Below are positions 36,396 to 45,142 of a stretch of 64,000 bases of DNA, in pieces. Below the pieces are notes generated by a model. The model was given only the letters and a program-made list of their open reading frames with translations, searched no databases and was not told the origin of the DNA. Both the position numbers and the translations under genes were made by a program. Where the stretch lies: NCBI RefSeq assembly GCF_000502875.1, contig NZ_AYWX01000001.1, positions 898,994 to 962,993 on the forward strand. Reading direction: 5' to 3'. The DNA comes from Mesorhizobium sp. L2C084A000. GTDB lineage: Bacteria > Pseudomonadota > Alphaproteobacteria > Rhizobiales > Rhizobiaceae. The stretch's first letter is position 1; each line of letters starts with the position of its first letter.

Positions 36396-37373
36396 ATGGA
36401 ACGTGACAGGCAGTCTGCTCTAGGTGAAACGCACCTCATTGGGCTCGGCGCGATAGGCCATAGCTCGCTCTGGGCGCTGGCGAGGCAATCCGGTCTGTCC
36501 GGGCGCCTGCATGTAGTTGATCACGAAGCTATCGAACTCTCAAACCTGCAGCGCTACGTGTTGGCAGGTCAGGCGGAGGTCGGCCTCTCTAAGGCGGCCC
36601 TAGCAACCCACGCCCTTCGGTCCACCCCCCTTGAGGTCGAGGCGCACCCTATGAAGTGGGCAGAATATGTTGCGCGCCGGGGCGACTGGGTATTCGACCG
36701 AGTGGGTGTGGCGCTTGACACCGCCGCCGACCGTCTAGCTGTCCAAGGTGCTCTGCCCCGATGGATCGCGAACGCCTGGACTCAGGAGCAAGATCTAGGC
36801 ATCTCGCGGCACGGTTTCGATGACGGCCAGGCTTGCCTTTGCTGCATGTACATGCCGACCGGGAAATCCAAGGACGAACACCAACTGGTCGCGGAGGAAC
36901 TCGGAATACCGGAAGCACACGAGGAGGTAAAAACGCTCCTGCAGACCAATACCGGAGTCCCCAATGAGTTCGTAGCTCGGGTGGCTACGGCGATGGCTGT
37001 GCCGTTTGAGCCGCTCGCCGCGTTTGTTGGCCAGCCCCTCCGTTCCTTTTATCAGCAGGTTATCTGCGGCGGCCTGGTGTTCCAGCTTAGCGATGGAAGT
37101 CGTCTCGTTCGAACCGTGGTTCCGATGGCCTTTCAATCAGCGCTTGCCGGGATCATGCTTGCCGCAGACCTGGTCAAGCACAGTGCGGGTTTTCCGATGA
37201 GTCCGACGACCAGCACTCGCGTGAATCTACTGCGCCGCCTTGGTTCTCACCTCCATGATCCGAAAGCCAAAGATTCCAGTGGCCGCTGCATCTGCAGCGA
37301 TGAGGATTTCATTGCCGCCTACAGGCTGAAATACGGCTGTGCCGTTGAACAGCTGAGCAACGGGTCCGCCTAA
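36396..37373 (+). CDS. Second E1-like ThiF-family protein
   Basis: 325 residues. The nucleotide loop GLGAIG (16-21), Asp42 in VVDHE, the arginine box NLQR (50-53) and a downstream lysine in VGLSKA form an intact E1 adenylation site. ACLCCMYMP and a C-terminal CICSDEDF provide two Cys pairs for a zinc site. GGAGG lies four bases before the ATG and an in-frame stop lies just upstream, so this is the real start. Compared with E1 proteins that carry an N-terminal E2 or other domain it is short. No ubiquitin-like or E2 gene is beside it, so it may use the Ubl encoded at 30.4 kb. Confidence 0.78.
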   Translation: MERDRQSALGETHLIGLGAIGHSSLWALARQSGLSGRLHVVDHEAIELSNLQRYVLAGQAEVGLSKAALATHALRSTPLEVEAHPMKWAEYVARRGDWVFDRVGVALDTAADRLAVQGALPRWIANAWTQEQDLGISRHGFDDGQACLCCMYMPTGKSKDEHQLVAEELGIPEAHEEVKTLLQTNTGVPNEFVARVATAMAVPFEPLAAFVGQPLRSFYQQVICGGLVFQLSDGSRLVRTVVPMAFQSALAGIMLAADLVKHSAGFPMSPTTSTRVNLLRRLGSHLHDPKAKDSSGRCICSDEDFIAAYRLKYGCAVEQLSNGSA

Positions 37374-37573
37374 AAAGATCTGAAGTCTTCGTTACCGCGG
37401 ACGGCGCGCTGTCAAGCGCTCACCGATGTTTTCGACCACGATCGAGTGCCTGATGAGAGTGCGGGGCGGATACTATGACACGCTCGGCCCGCTGCTTGCC
37501 AATGTCAGGCCCAGAACCCACGACAGAGATCCTTGAGCGACGGCTCGCCGTTTAACGTTTTTTGTACTGTTAT

Positions 37574-38989
37574 CTACGTTCGGCCATATTCGTCGTCGAA
37601 GCGAACGATATCATCCTCGGCGAGATAATCGCCGCTCTGCACTTCAATGATAACCAGGTCAATTCTGCCTGGGTTCTCGAGCCGATGCTTATGGCCGCAG
37701 GGGATGTAAGTAGATTCGTTTGTCCCCAGGAACAACTCCTGCTCGCCATTGACGATTTTGGCGGAGCCGCTGACCACGACCCAGTGCTCCGAACGATGAT
37801 AGTGCATCTGCAGGCTCAACTGGCGACCGGGCTTCACCTCGATGCGTTTGATCTTGAAGCGCTCGCCTTCCTCCAGAACCGTATAGGTACCCCAGGGCCG
37901 GTGTACCGTGCTATGGACCAGATGAGCTTCATGTCCCGAAGCCTTGAGGCCCTCGAAGAGCTTCTTAACGTCCTGAACGCGGTCGCGGGATGTGACAAGC
38001 AAAGCGTCCGGGGAATCCACGATCACCAGATCGCTTACGCCCACCGTGCCGATGACGCGCTTGTCGGAGCTCACATAGGTGCCGGTCGTGTCGACCATGT
38101 GCACATCGCCGCGTATCCTGTTCCCGCTTTCGTCGGGGGCGATCAAATCGGCCATTGCGTTCCAAGATCCGATGTCGTTCCAATCCATGTCGCAGGGAAT
38201 CACGGCAAGTCTGTTAGTCTTCTCCATGACAGCGTGGTCGAGCGAGATTCGCGGCGCGGAACCGAAATGCTCAGGCGCGAGTTCGATTTTGGCAAAGCCT
38301 TGGCATTGACTGGCGCGGCCGTTCTCATAGCTGTCGGCGACGGCCTGGAGCACCTCGGGACAATGCAAAACCATCTCGTCGAGCATGGTTTGCGCACTGA
38401 AGCAGAAGATGCCGGCGTTCCAGAAGAAGCGTTGAGACGCGACATAGGCTTTGGCTGTATCCAGATCCGGTTTTTCAACGAAACGGACGACGTTCTCACC
38501 ATCTGCTTCGATGTAGCCGAATGCGGTGTCCGGTCTGGTTGGGGTGATGCCCAATGTGGCGATCCGCCCGAGCTTCGCATGTTCCATGGCCAGGCCCATG
38601 ACGTCTAAAAACGCAGGCAGGTTGCTAATCAGGTGATCGGCCGGGAAGACGCACAGGATCGCGTCAGGGCCTTGCGTTGCCCTCGCATGGATCGCGGCTG
38701 CAGCCACGGCGGCGGCCGTATCCCGAGCTTCGGGCTCGAGCAGAAAGGTGCGTGGCAGGACCACGGAATCCAGTTCGTCAAATTCGTCCTTGGTCAGGAA
38801 GAGGTGGTCCCCGGATGTCACAGCGACGAGTTCCACGACACCTTCTATCGAAGCGGCGCGCAGCACAGTCTGCTGAATGAGAGAATATCCATCCGCCACT
38901 TTGAGGAAAGGTTTGGGGTGCGATTGCCTTGAGGCGGGCCATAGCCGCGATCCGGCTCCGCCGCTGATGATCACGGGAATGACTTTCAT
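37574..38989 (-). CDS. noeJ: Mannose-1-phosphate guanylyltransferase (with PMI-type cupin)
   Basis: 471 residues, making GDP-mannose from mannose-1-phosphate and GTP. The nucleotidyltransferase signature GGAGSRLWPASRQSHPKPFL is at residues ~9-28; the C-terminal cupin (RPWGTYTVLEEGERFKIKRI, QMHYHRSEHW) is the type II mannose-6-phosphate isomerase domain. The ATG at 38989 follows GAGG. It lies ~240 bp downstream of nodZ on the same strand and supplies precursor for Nod-factor fucosylation together with noeK, noeL and nolK, hence the noeJ name. Confidence 0.88.
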   Translation of the reverse strand: MKVIPVIISGGAGSRLWPASRQSHPKPFLKVADGYSLIQQTVLRAASIEGVVELVAVTSGDHLFLTKDEFDELDSVVLPRTFLLEPEARDTAAAVAAAAIHARATQGPDAILCVFPADHLISNLPAFLDVMGLAMEHAKLGRIATLGITPTRPDTAFGYIEADGENVVRFVEKPDLDTAKAYVASQRFFWNAGIFCFSAQTMLDEMVLHCPEVLQAVADSYENGRASQCQGFAKIELAPEHFGSAPRISLDHAVMEKTNRLAVIPCDMDWNDIGSWNAMADLIAPDESGNRIRGDVHMVDTTGTYVSSDKRVIGTVGVSDLVIVDSPDALLVTSRDRVQDVKKLFEGLKASGHEAHLVHSTVHRPWGTYTVLEEGERFKIKRIEVKPGRQLSLQMHYHRSEHWVVVSGSAKIVNGEQELFLGTNESTYIPCGHKHRLENPGRIDLVIIEVQSGDYLAEDDIVRFDDEYGRT

Positions 38990-39229
38990 AACCAACCTCA
39001 ATTTCGTCTCTGGAGTGATCGCCCGCGTTCTTTCGAGCGTCAGCGTCACGATCGCCGTCGCTCTGGCTTGTCTGCGGCCCCCGCGTAACAGCGAAGTTAC
39101 GGCGCGTTGCAGGCGGCGTCAGATGACGACGCTATCGATAATGTACGACGCCTCCACTGGCGTCGGTGAGAAATGCGCATTCAACTATGCCTGTTGGTTG
39201 CGTCTGCCGAATTGCGCAGGTGGCGGGTC

Positions 39230-40216
39230 TTAACTGAGATCAGAGACTTGGCTGCCTTCTATCAAAGTCAAACGACTTGGCTCTTTCAGATCGAATTCAA
39301 TTACCCGTGGTGCGAAAAGGCGTGCATATCGTGTAAAGGCGCTCGTCGGGGGAAACCGAATTACGGTATCGCAGCGCCCGAGAAGATACATCTCAACGAG
39401 GGCGGAAATTCCGCCGTCAATCCCGAGTGCTGCAGTGTGTAAGGGGCCACCTTGATTGGATCCGAAGTGCTTCGGGACAGTGAGCAGATCGGGAAACCTG
39501 GCCGACAGAAGATCCAGTATGCGCGCGCTGTCCGTGCATAAGAACAGCCGCACAGGCCTGGGGTGCGGTAACGCCTTAGCCTTGTCAATTGCAGCGCACA
39601 CTTGCCGAACGGCGAGCTCCGGATCGGCCCAGTAGGGCGCATGCTCCATGATGTCTTCACCGTTACCGTGCCGAACATGAATCCCGATGATGCTGTGCCC
39701 CTCAAAACATTCCTGATAAATGGCATCTATGCGGGCTTGAATTTCTGGCCGAGGCTGGACACTCTGGAACACCTGCCGCTCTGCATCCTCATCGCACCGC
39801 CACATCAGACAAGCGTCACACACTACTGTGTTCGCTTCGACATCGTGTTCGGCCTGAAAGAGCTCGCCCAACTCATCGCGCTCTTGGAAAATCTGCTCAT
39901 CTGGCCGGTAAAGGCACTCGATCGCCGGCCTGTTCCACCACTCCGGGAAGAATGGACCAGGGAAGGAAACGTCGTTGATCCGGTCGTCGGAAATAGCCGG
40001 CACGCCAGCGATGTCATTGATCGGCTGGAAGAACACCGGAAACGCATTTGTGAAGGGTTGGTCGAGGTAGCAGGCCCCCCGCCAGTCGATGACTAGAGTT
40101 CGTCCCGACCGCTGCGCGTAGCGCCAAGCGGCCGCCAATGACCACAGACAATCACCGAACCCCGTACGCCTCCGAGAGACGACGAACCGGCGCTTTTCCA
40201 ATCCACTAACATGCAT
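39230..40216 (-). CDS. nodZ: Nod factor fucosyltransferase NodZ
   Basis: 328 residues. FVVSRRRTGFGDCLWSLAAA, the WWNRPAIECL region, VVCDACLMWRC, GIHVRHGNGEDIMEHAPYW and FPPTSAFTRYARL match rhizobial NodZ throughout at the expected length. It transfers L-fucose from GDP-fucose to the 6-OH of the reducing-end GlcNAc of Nod factors. A minus-strand nod box lies about 200 bp upstream, placing it under NodD control. Confidence 0.95.
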   Translation of the reverse strand: MHVSGLEKRRFVVSRRRTGFGDCLWSLAAAWRYAQRSGRTLVIDWRGACYLDQPFTNAFPVFFQPINDIAGVPAISDDRINDVSFPGPFFPEWWNRPAIECLYRPDEQIFQERDELGELFQAEHDVEANTVVCDACLMWRCDEDAERQVFQSVQPRPEIQARIDAIYQECFEGHSIIGIHVRHGNGEDIMEHAPYWADPELAVRQVCAAIDKAKALPHPRPVRLFLCTDSARILDLLSARFPDLLTVPKHFGSNQGGPLHTAALGIDGGISALVEMYLLGRCDTVIRFPPTSAFTRYARLFAPRVIEFDLKEPSRLTLIEGSQVSDLS

Positions 40217-40419
40217 TTTCGGAAATCTCGTTCAGAGAGGAGGTTGCCCGGTTTGGTATCCTTAGTCGACACGTAGACCCTGACGCCGGGCGCTTGGCAG
40301 AGGCCGGGCCATAGGGCAGAAGAGCTCACTCAGCACTGCCCACTAATCCCGTGACGCTCGCACAGCTTGAAGCCGATGCCCTCGCTTCCGGTTCAGCCTT
40401 CTCTACTGGGCCTCCGCGG

Positions 40420-40468
40420 CATATGTAAAATCTATTGAGTGGATGCCGGCCATCCATGTGTTGGATGC
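40420..40468 (-). promoter_or_regulatory. nod box driving nodZ (and noeJ)
   Basis: On the minus strand the elements read CATCCA-ACACATGGATG, then ATCCACTCAATAGATTTTAC, the spaced NodD-binding pattern with the conserved ATC/GAT halves. Two to three positions differ from consensus in the AAACAATC core. It lies ~200 bases before nodZ. Confidence 0.82.
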
Positions 40469-40810
40469 CATGATGAAGGGGCTCGGCTGACGCGGGCCCG
40501 GCCAATAGAGCCGAAACAGCCGGGAAACGCTGCGACACTGCCTGCCGGAGCAAATCGTTCCGTCGACGCCATACGCCAAGGGTGCAAGGCTGCATACAGC
40601 AACCGGTACCGGGCGAGATGAAGTCGACAGCTCGACGCGCCTGGAACCAGCTGATCGACAGAATCTGCAGTCTGCTCCCAAAGTTCTGCACGACCTGTGC
40701 CGGATGCTGTGGTGAGGGCTCGCGGCCACGAACGTTGTCCTCGCCCCGAACGGAAGCTCGCGCCTACGACTCCGGGCCGGCGATGATGCGCCCCCGCTGC
40801 TCGGTCAGAC

Positions 40811-40857
40811 CATCCATTCTGTGGATGCACTTTATCCAAACAATCGATTTCACTGAT
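40811..40857 (+). promoter_or_regulatory. nod box driving noeL-nolK
   Basis: 47 bases matching the nod-box consensus: CATCCATTCTGTGGATG (40811-40827), then ATCCAAACAATCGATTTCAC (40834-40853) and GATC. It is the best match of the three in the window. It lies ~330 bases before noeL, with a hairpin in the leader. Confidence 0.93.
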
Positions 40858-40956
40858 CCAAACAATTCCCATTAGAAGACGCTGAAGCAAGAAAGAAAGG
40901 CGTCCTCACTCACTGATGGATGAGCAAATCAGCTGCAAGGTGCTGAGAGTACATGT

Positions 40957-40976
40957 CGCTCAGCGTGAGCTGAGCG
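40957..40976 (+). repeat. Leader hairpin between nod box and noeL
   Basis: Perfect eight-base stem CGCTCAGC-GTGA-GCTGAGCG in the transcribed leader. No U-run follows. Could be an attenuator or mRNA-stability element. Confidence 0.4.
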
Positions 40977-41190
40977 GCACTCAGACCGCATGTACGAAGC
41001 CGACAGGTTAGCGGCGCAACTCTATTTTGCTGTGCCTCCAAGCAAGAGGTGTGCTCGGCTGGCGGACTGTCAATGACGAGCTTCGCGCCGCATCTGTCGA
41101 AGTGCTCCATAGCGCACGGGGCTGGCCGCACATTGTGTCGGCGTGGCGAGCCGGAGCCGAAACTTTAAACTTTAATAGAGCAGGAATAGA

Positions 41191-42261
41191 ATGGGCGATA
41201 GCAGAAAAGTTGCTCTTATTACGGGCATAACTGGACAGGATGGTGCCTATCTGGCCCGTCTTCTTCTCAAAAAAGGCTACATCGTTCATGGGATTAAGCG
41301 ACGTTCCTCTTCCTTCAACACGGGTCGTATCGAAGACCTCTACCAAGACCCGCACGAATCCGATCCGCGCCTGATCTTGCATTACGGTGACCTCACTGAT
41401 TCGACTAACCTCATCCGCGTGGTTCAGGAATCTCAGCCAGACGAAATTTACAACTTGGCTGCTCAGAGCCATGTGCAGGTGTCGTTCGAAACACCTGAGT
41501 ACACAGCAAACGCGGACGGTATCGGTACATTGCGACTTCTTGAGGCGATTCGCCTCCTCGGTCTGACGGACAAGACCCGCTTCTATCAAGCCTCGACTTC
41601 GGAGCTATACGGCCTCGTGCAGTCCGTACCGCAGAACGAAACGACGCCGTTTTATCCGCGCAGCCCTTACGCCGCCGCCAAGCTCTACGCCTACTGGATG
41701 GTCGTCAATTATCGCGAGGGCTATGGTATGCACGCTTCCAACGGCATTCTTTTTAATCACGAAAGCCCCCTTCGTGGCGAAACTTTTGTGACGCGCAAGA
41801 TCAGCCGCGCTGCCGCTGCTATCTACCTGGGCAAGCAGGACAAGCTTTATCTCGGCAATCTCGATGCTCAACGCGATTGGGGCCATGCGCGTGAGTACGT
41901 GCGAGGTATGTGGATGATGATACAGCAGGATCAACCGGATGATTACGTGCTGGCTACGGGCAAAACGACTCCTGTCCGCCAATTCGTCGAGTGGGCTTTC
42001 GAAGATATCGGCGTCGAGATCGAATGGCGTGGCAAGGGTGTCGGCGAAAAGGGCTATGATGTAGCGAGCGGCAGATGCCTAGTCCAAGTGGACCCACGCT
42101 ACTTCCGCCCCACGGAAGTCGATCTTCTCCTGGGTGACGCTACCAAGGCGAAGGAGAAGCTCGGCTGGGTGCATGAGACATCCGTGCGCGAGCTTGCTGC
42201 GGAAATGGTACGCGAAGACCTGAAGGTCATGCAGACATCTGTAGTCATGAAGGAAGCGTAA
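41191..42261 (+). CDS. noeL: GDP-mannose 4,6-dehydratase
   Basis: 356-residue short-chain dehydrogenase that converts GDP-mannose to GDP-4-keto-6-deoxymannose, the first step to GDP-fucose. The NADP loop GITGQDG is at residues ~12-18, catalytic STSELYG and [10 protein letters not shown] (Tyr-x-x-x-Lys) are intact, and [18 protein letters not shown] is diagnostic. It sits behind the best nod box and its stop overlaps the nolK start (TAATG). Base composition is lower in GC than the core genes at the left of the window. Confidence 0.95.
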   Translation: MGDSRKVALITGITGQDGAYLARLLLKKGYIVHGIKRRSSSFNTGRIEDLYQDPHESDPRLILHYGDLTDSTNLIRVVQESQPDEIYNLAAQSHVQVSFETPEYTANADGIGTLRLLEAIRLLGLTDKTRFYQASTSELYGLVQSVPQNETTPFYPRSPYAAAKLYAYWMVVNYREGYGMHASNGILFNHESPLRGETFVTRKISRAAAAIYLGKQDKLYLGNLDAQRDWGHAREYVRGMWMMIQQDQPDDYVLATGKTTPVRQFVEWAFEDIGVEIEWRGKGVGEKGYDVASGRCLVQVDPRYFRPTEVDLLLGDATKAKEKLGWVHETSVRELAAEMVREDLKVMQTSVVMKEA

Positions 42262-43205
42262 TGTATGATCTGAACGGAAAAACCGTGTGGGTCGCTGGCC
42301 ACAAAGGTATGGTGGGCAGCGCTGTTGTACGCCGACTCACGTCTGAAGACTGCAAAGTTGTGGCCGCCCCTCGGGGAGAGCTAGACCTCAAGCGACAGAC
42401 CGAGGTTGAAAACTTCGTGGCAGTGATGAAACCGGACGCTATCATTATGGCGGCGGCAAAGGTAGGTGGTATTCTCGCGAACGCCACCTATCCGGTCGAC
42501 TTTCTTTACGACAATCTGATGATCGAGGCCAATATCTTCGCGGCAGCCCACGAAAACAATGTCGACCGCGTCCTCTTCCTCGGCTCGTCTTGCATCTATC
42601 CGAAGATGGCACCACAGCCCATTCCTGAAAGCGCGCTTTTGACCGGGCCACTAGAGCGCACCAACGAATGCTACGCCGTCGCCAAGATCACCGGCATCAA
42701 AATGGCTCAAGCCTATCGCCAGCAATATGGCCGCGACTACATCTCCGCTATGCCGACGAATCTCTACGGGCCAGGCGACAATTATGACTTGCAGTCAAGC
42801 CACGTCATCCCAGCGCTGATCCGGAAAGCGCATGAAGCTAAGCTCATAAGTGATAAGCAAATCACCATCTGGGGCACGGGCACACCACGTCGGGAATTCA
42901 TGCACGTCGACGACTGCGCCGACGCATTAGTCTTCCTCCTGAAGAACTACTCTGACCATGATCACGTCAATCTCGGCTGCGGACAGGACATCACGATCCT
43001 AGAGCTGACTAGAATGATCTGCCGTGTAGTCGGATTTACTGGGGAGATCGCGCATGATCACTCTAGACCTGACGGTACACCGCGAAAGCTGATGAGCGTC
43101 GACAAGCTGCGCACTTTGGGATGGGCAGCAAAGATCACTCTCATGGAAGGCATCGAGAGTGTCTATCATGCATTTCTGAACGGGAGCTACACCGAACGGC
43201 GATAG
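42261..43205 (+). CDS. nolK: GDP-L-fucose synthase
   Basis: 314 residues; epimerase/reductase turning the 4-keto-6-deoxymannose nucleotide into GDP-L-fucose. Motifs: VAGHKGMVGSAVVRRL, FLGSSCIYPKMAPQP, YAVAKITGIKMAQAYR (Tyr-x-x-x-Lys), and MPTNLYGPGDNYD. Translationally coupled to noeL by a one-base overlap. Together with NodZ it provides the fucosyl decoration seen on Mesorhizobium Nod factors. Confidence 0.95.
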   Translation: MYDLNGKTVWVAGHKGMVGSAVVRRLTSEDCKVVAAPRGELDLKRQTEVENFVAVMKPDAIIMAAAKVGGILANATYPVDFLYDNLMIEANIFAAAHENNVDRVLFLGSSCIYPKMAPQPIPESALLTGPLERTNECYAVAKITGIKMAQAYRQQYGRDYISAMPTNLYGPGDNYDLQSSHVIPALIRKAHEAKLISDKQITIWGTGTPRREFMHVDDCADALVFLLKNYSDHDHVNLGCGQDITILELTRMICRVVGFTGEIAHDHSRPDGTPRKLMSVDKLRTLGWAAKITLMEGIESVYHAFLNGSYTERR

Positions 43206-43552
43206 ATAAGAGGATTTGCTGCGTCTCAGGCCTGTAGGCGCTTTCGGGACCCAGAGCTAATGTAGACTGAGACAATCACTCGATGGCGATAGCGCTCATG
43301 TGAGCCAGCCGCGAGGAGCCCTGCCGGACCCGGACCCCATCCGCTCCAACCTCGTCGCCGTGAAGGTCACGGTGCGCTGCCCACGCCGACGCCGACTGCG
43401 TCAATCCTCACAAGGGTAACCGTCGATAACCGAACGCGTCTACGGTAACCGAATGTACTTCTTGTCCTCGTCCGAGGGATCTGTCGATGGGCATTCCGGA
43501 CGAGCCAAAGTTTGAGCATGTTACCTTCAAAACCCGCAACGTCGGATTTGGT
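43206..43552. other. Spacer between nolK and noeK
   Basis: No gene supported. GGTAACCG occurs twice (about 43417 and 43445) but shows no clear regulatory pattern. No nod box is seen here, so noeK may be read through from nolK or have its own promoter. Confidence 0.4.
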
Positions 43553-44974
43553 ATGAAATTCGGAACAAGTGGATTACGGGGCCTGGCGACAGAATTGGCA
43601 GGAGCCGCCTCTGCCCTATATGCAACGGCATTCGCGACATTCCTGCTGGAATCCGGCCTGGCCAGAATTGGCGACGAGATACTCATAGGGCGCGACTTTC
43701 GCGCCTCGAGTCCGGCCATCGCCGCCGTCTGTGCGGCGGCACTGTCCGCGCTCGGCTTCATCGTAGTCGATTGCGGCGCAGTCCCCACCCCTGCCCTGGC
43801 ACTGTATGCTCAGGCGCGTAAGAGTGGTTGTTTGATGATCACAGGCTCGCACATTCCGGCCGACCGTAATGGAATAAAATTCTATCGACCCGACGGTGAG
43901 ATCGACAAGGGTGATGAGCGGGAGATAACGCGCATCGCCTTGCAGTTGGAGAAGCGCGGATACGCCCTTGAAGGTGCTGTTGCAAGTCGGCAGCACCGGG
44001 AGGCCGAATGCAAGGCCTTTTTCATGGCGCGCAATCGAAAGCTTATGGAGATTAATGCTCTAAAGGGCTTAACGGTGGGCGTATATCAGCACAGCACAGT
44101 CGCGCGCGATCTCTTGGTTGACATTCTCTCATATCACTGTGCGACGGTCGTAACCCTGGGACGTTCGGAAGGTTTCATTCCTGTCGACACTGAAGCGGTC
44201 TCGGACGAGACTGCTCAACAGTTCAAGCTCTGGGCCAAAGAGCATCGGCTTGATGCGGTCGTCTCGGCAGATGGCGATGGTGACCGCCCACTGGTAGCTG
44301 ACGACCACGGAGACCCCCTTCGCGGTGATTTGTTAGGCCTGATTACGGCGAACTTCCTGCAAGCGAAGGCAGTCGTCACGCCGGTCACATCAAACTCTGG
44401 TATCGAGACCGCAGGTTCTTTTAAAGTCGTGCGTACCAAGGTTGGATCGCCATTTGTTATTGCTGCCATGCTCGATTTGGTTGCGTCGGGTCACGAGCGC
44501 GTGGTTGGTTTCGAAGCAAACGGTGGTTTGTTGACCGGCACGGACTTTGACCCGAACGGAACTAAACTGCCAGCGCTACCTACACGCGACAGTTTTCTCC
44601 CCATCCTCGCGGCACTTTCCCTTGTTAATACAAGTGGGCAGCCACTGTCGGAGATTGGCAGTTCCTTTCAATTGCCGGCGGCGGCGGCGGATCGCTTGGA
44701 AAATTTTTCCGTCGAAAGCAGCACTCGCCTCATGACATACCTTCGTACAGCGGAAACTAACATCGCCGCCTTCGTCGGGTCGATTGGAGTGGTAAGCAAG
44801 GTTAGCGATGTTGACGGACTTCGTATCACTCTCGCGGATAAGCGTGTCTTGCATTTGCGTCCATCCGGAAATGCCCCGGAAATGCGGTGCTACGTCGAAG
44901 CCGAAAATCGGGAGGACGCGGAGCTTTTGCTCCGGACTGGATTGGATCGAATTCGTAATTGGACGCAAGGCTAA
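43553..44974 (+). CDS. noeK: Phosphomannomutase
   Basis: 473 residues, interconverting mannose-6-phosphate and mannose-1-phosphate. The N-terminus MKFGTSGLRGLATEL, phosphoserine loop TGSHIPADRNG, metal loop DGDGDRP and the C-terminal phosphate-binding RPSGNAPEMRCYVEAE are intact. The ATG at 43553 is preferred; the earlier ATG at 43487 adds 22 residues without similarity. With noeJ, noeL and nolK it completes the path from mannose-6-phosphate to GDP-fucose. Confidence 0.9.
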   Translation: MKFGTSGLRGLATELAGAASALYATAFATFLLESGLARIGDEILIGRDFRASSPAIAAVCAAALSALGFIVVDCGAVPTPALALYAQARKSGCLMITGSHIPADRNGIKFYRPDGEIDKGDEREITRIALQLEKRGYALEGAVASRQHREAECKAFFMARNRKLMEINALKGLTVGVYQHSTVARDLLVDILSYHCATVVTLGRSEGFIPVDTEAVSDETAQQFKLWAKEHRLDAVVSADGDGDRPLVADDHGDPLRGDLLGLITANFLQAKAVVTPVTSNSGIETAGSFKVVRTKVGSPFVIAAMLDLVASGHERVVGFEANGGLLTGTDFDPNGTKLPALPTRDSFLPILAALSLVNTSGQPLSEIGSSFQLPAAAADRLENFSVESSTRLMTYLRTAETNIAAFVGSIGVVSKVSDVDGLRITLADKRVLHLRPSGNAPEMRCYVEAENREDAELLLRTGLDRIRNWTQG

Positions 44975-45142
44975 ATAAAAGCCGCCTCCCTGCGTATTCC
45001 AGGTGACCCTGGGGGTCGCACAAGCTACTCAAGCGCGATCAGAACGTCCACAGTGTCCCGGCCCTGTCCGCTTTGAAGCAAACCGGAACGCCCGTGGAAA
45101 CAGCCGATCCGTACCAGCCACGGAGCATCCGGTAGCTCATGG

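Larger units (their letters stand above)
40217..41190. other. Regulatory region between nodZ and noeL with two opposed nod boxes
   Basis: About 970 bp without a supported gene. It contains a minus-strand nod box facing nodZ, a plus-strand nod box facing noeL, and a hairpin in the noeL leader. Open frames here have no recognisable similarity. Confidence 0.6.

Noticed and set aside
36396..37373. CBASS or Bil-type anti-phage operon
   Set aside because: The E1 at this site has no cyclase, E2, JAB or effector gene beside it, so the label is not supported.
37374..37573. Coding fragment between the second E1 gene and noeJ
   Set aside because: Short frames only; no recognised family, so no feature is called.
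40326..40890. Overlapping frames between nodZ and the noeL nod box
   Set aside because: No similarity; they cross the nod boxes, so regulatory DNA is the better reading.
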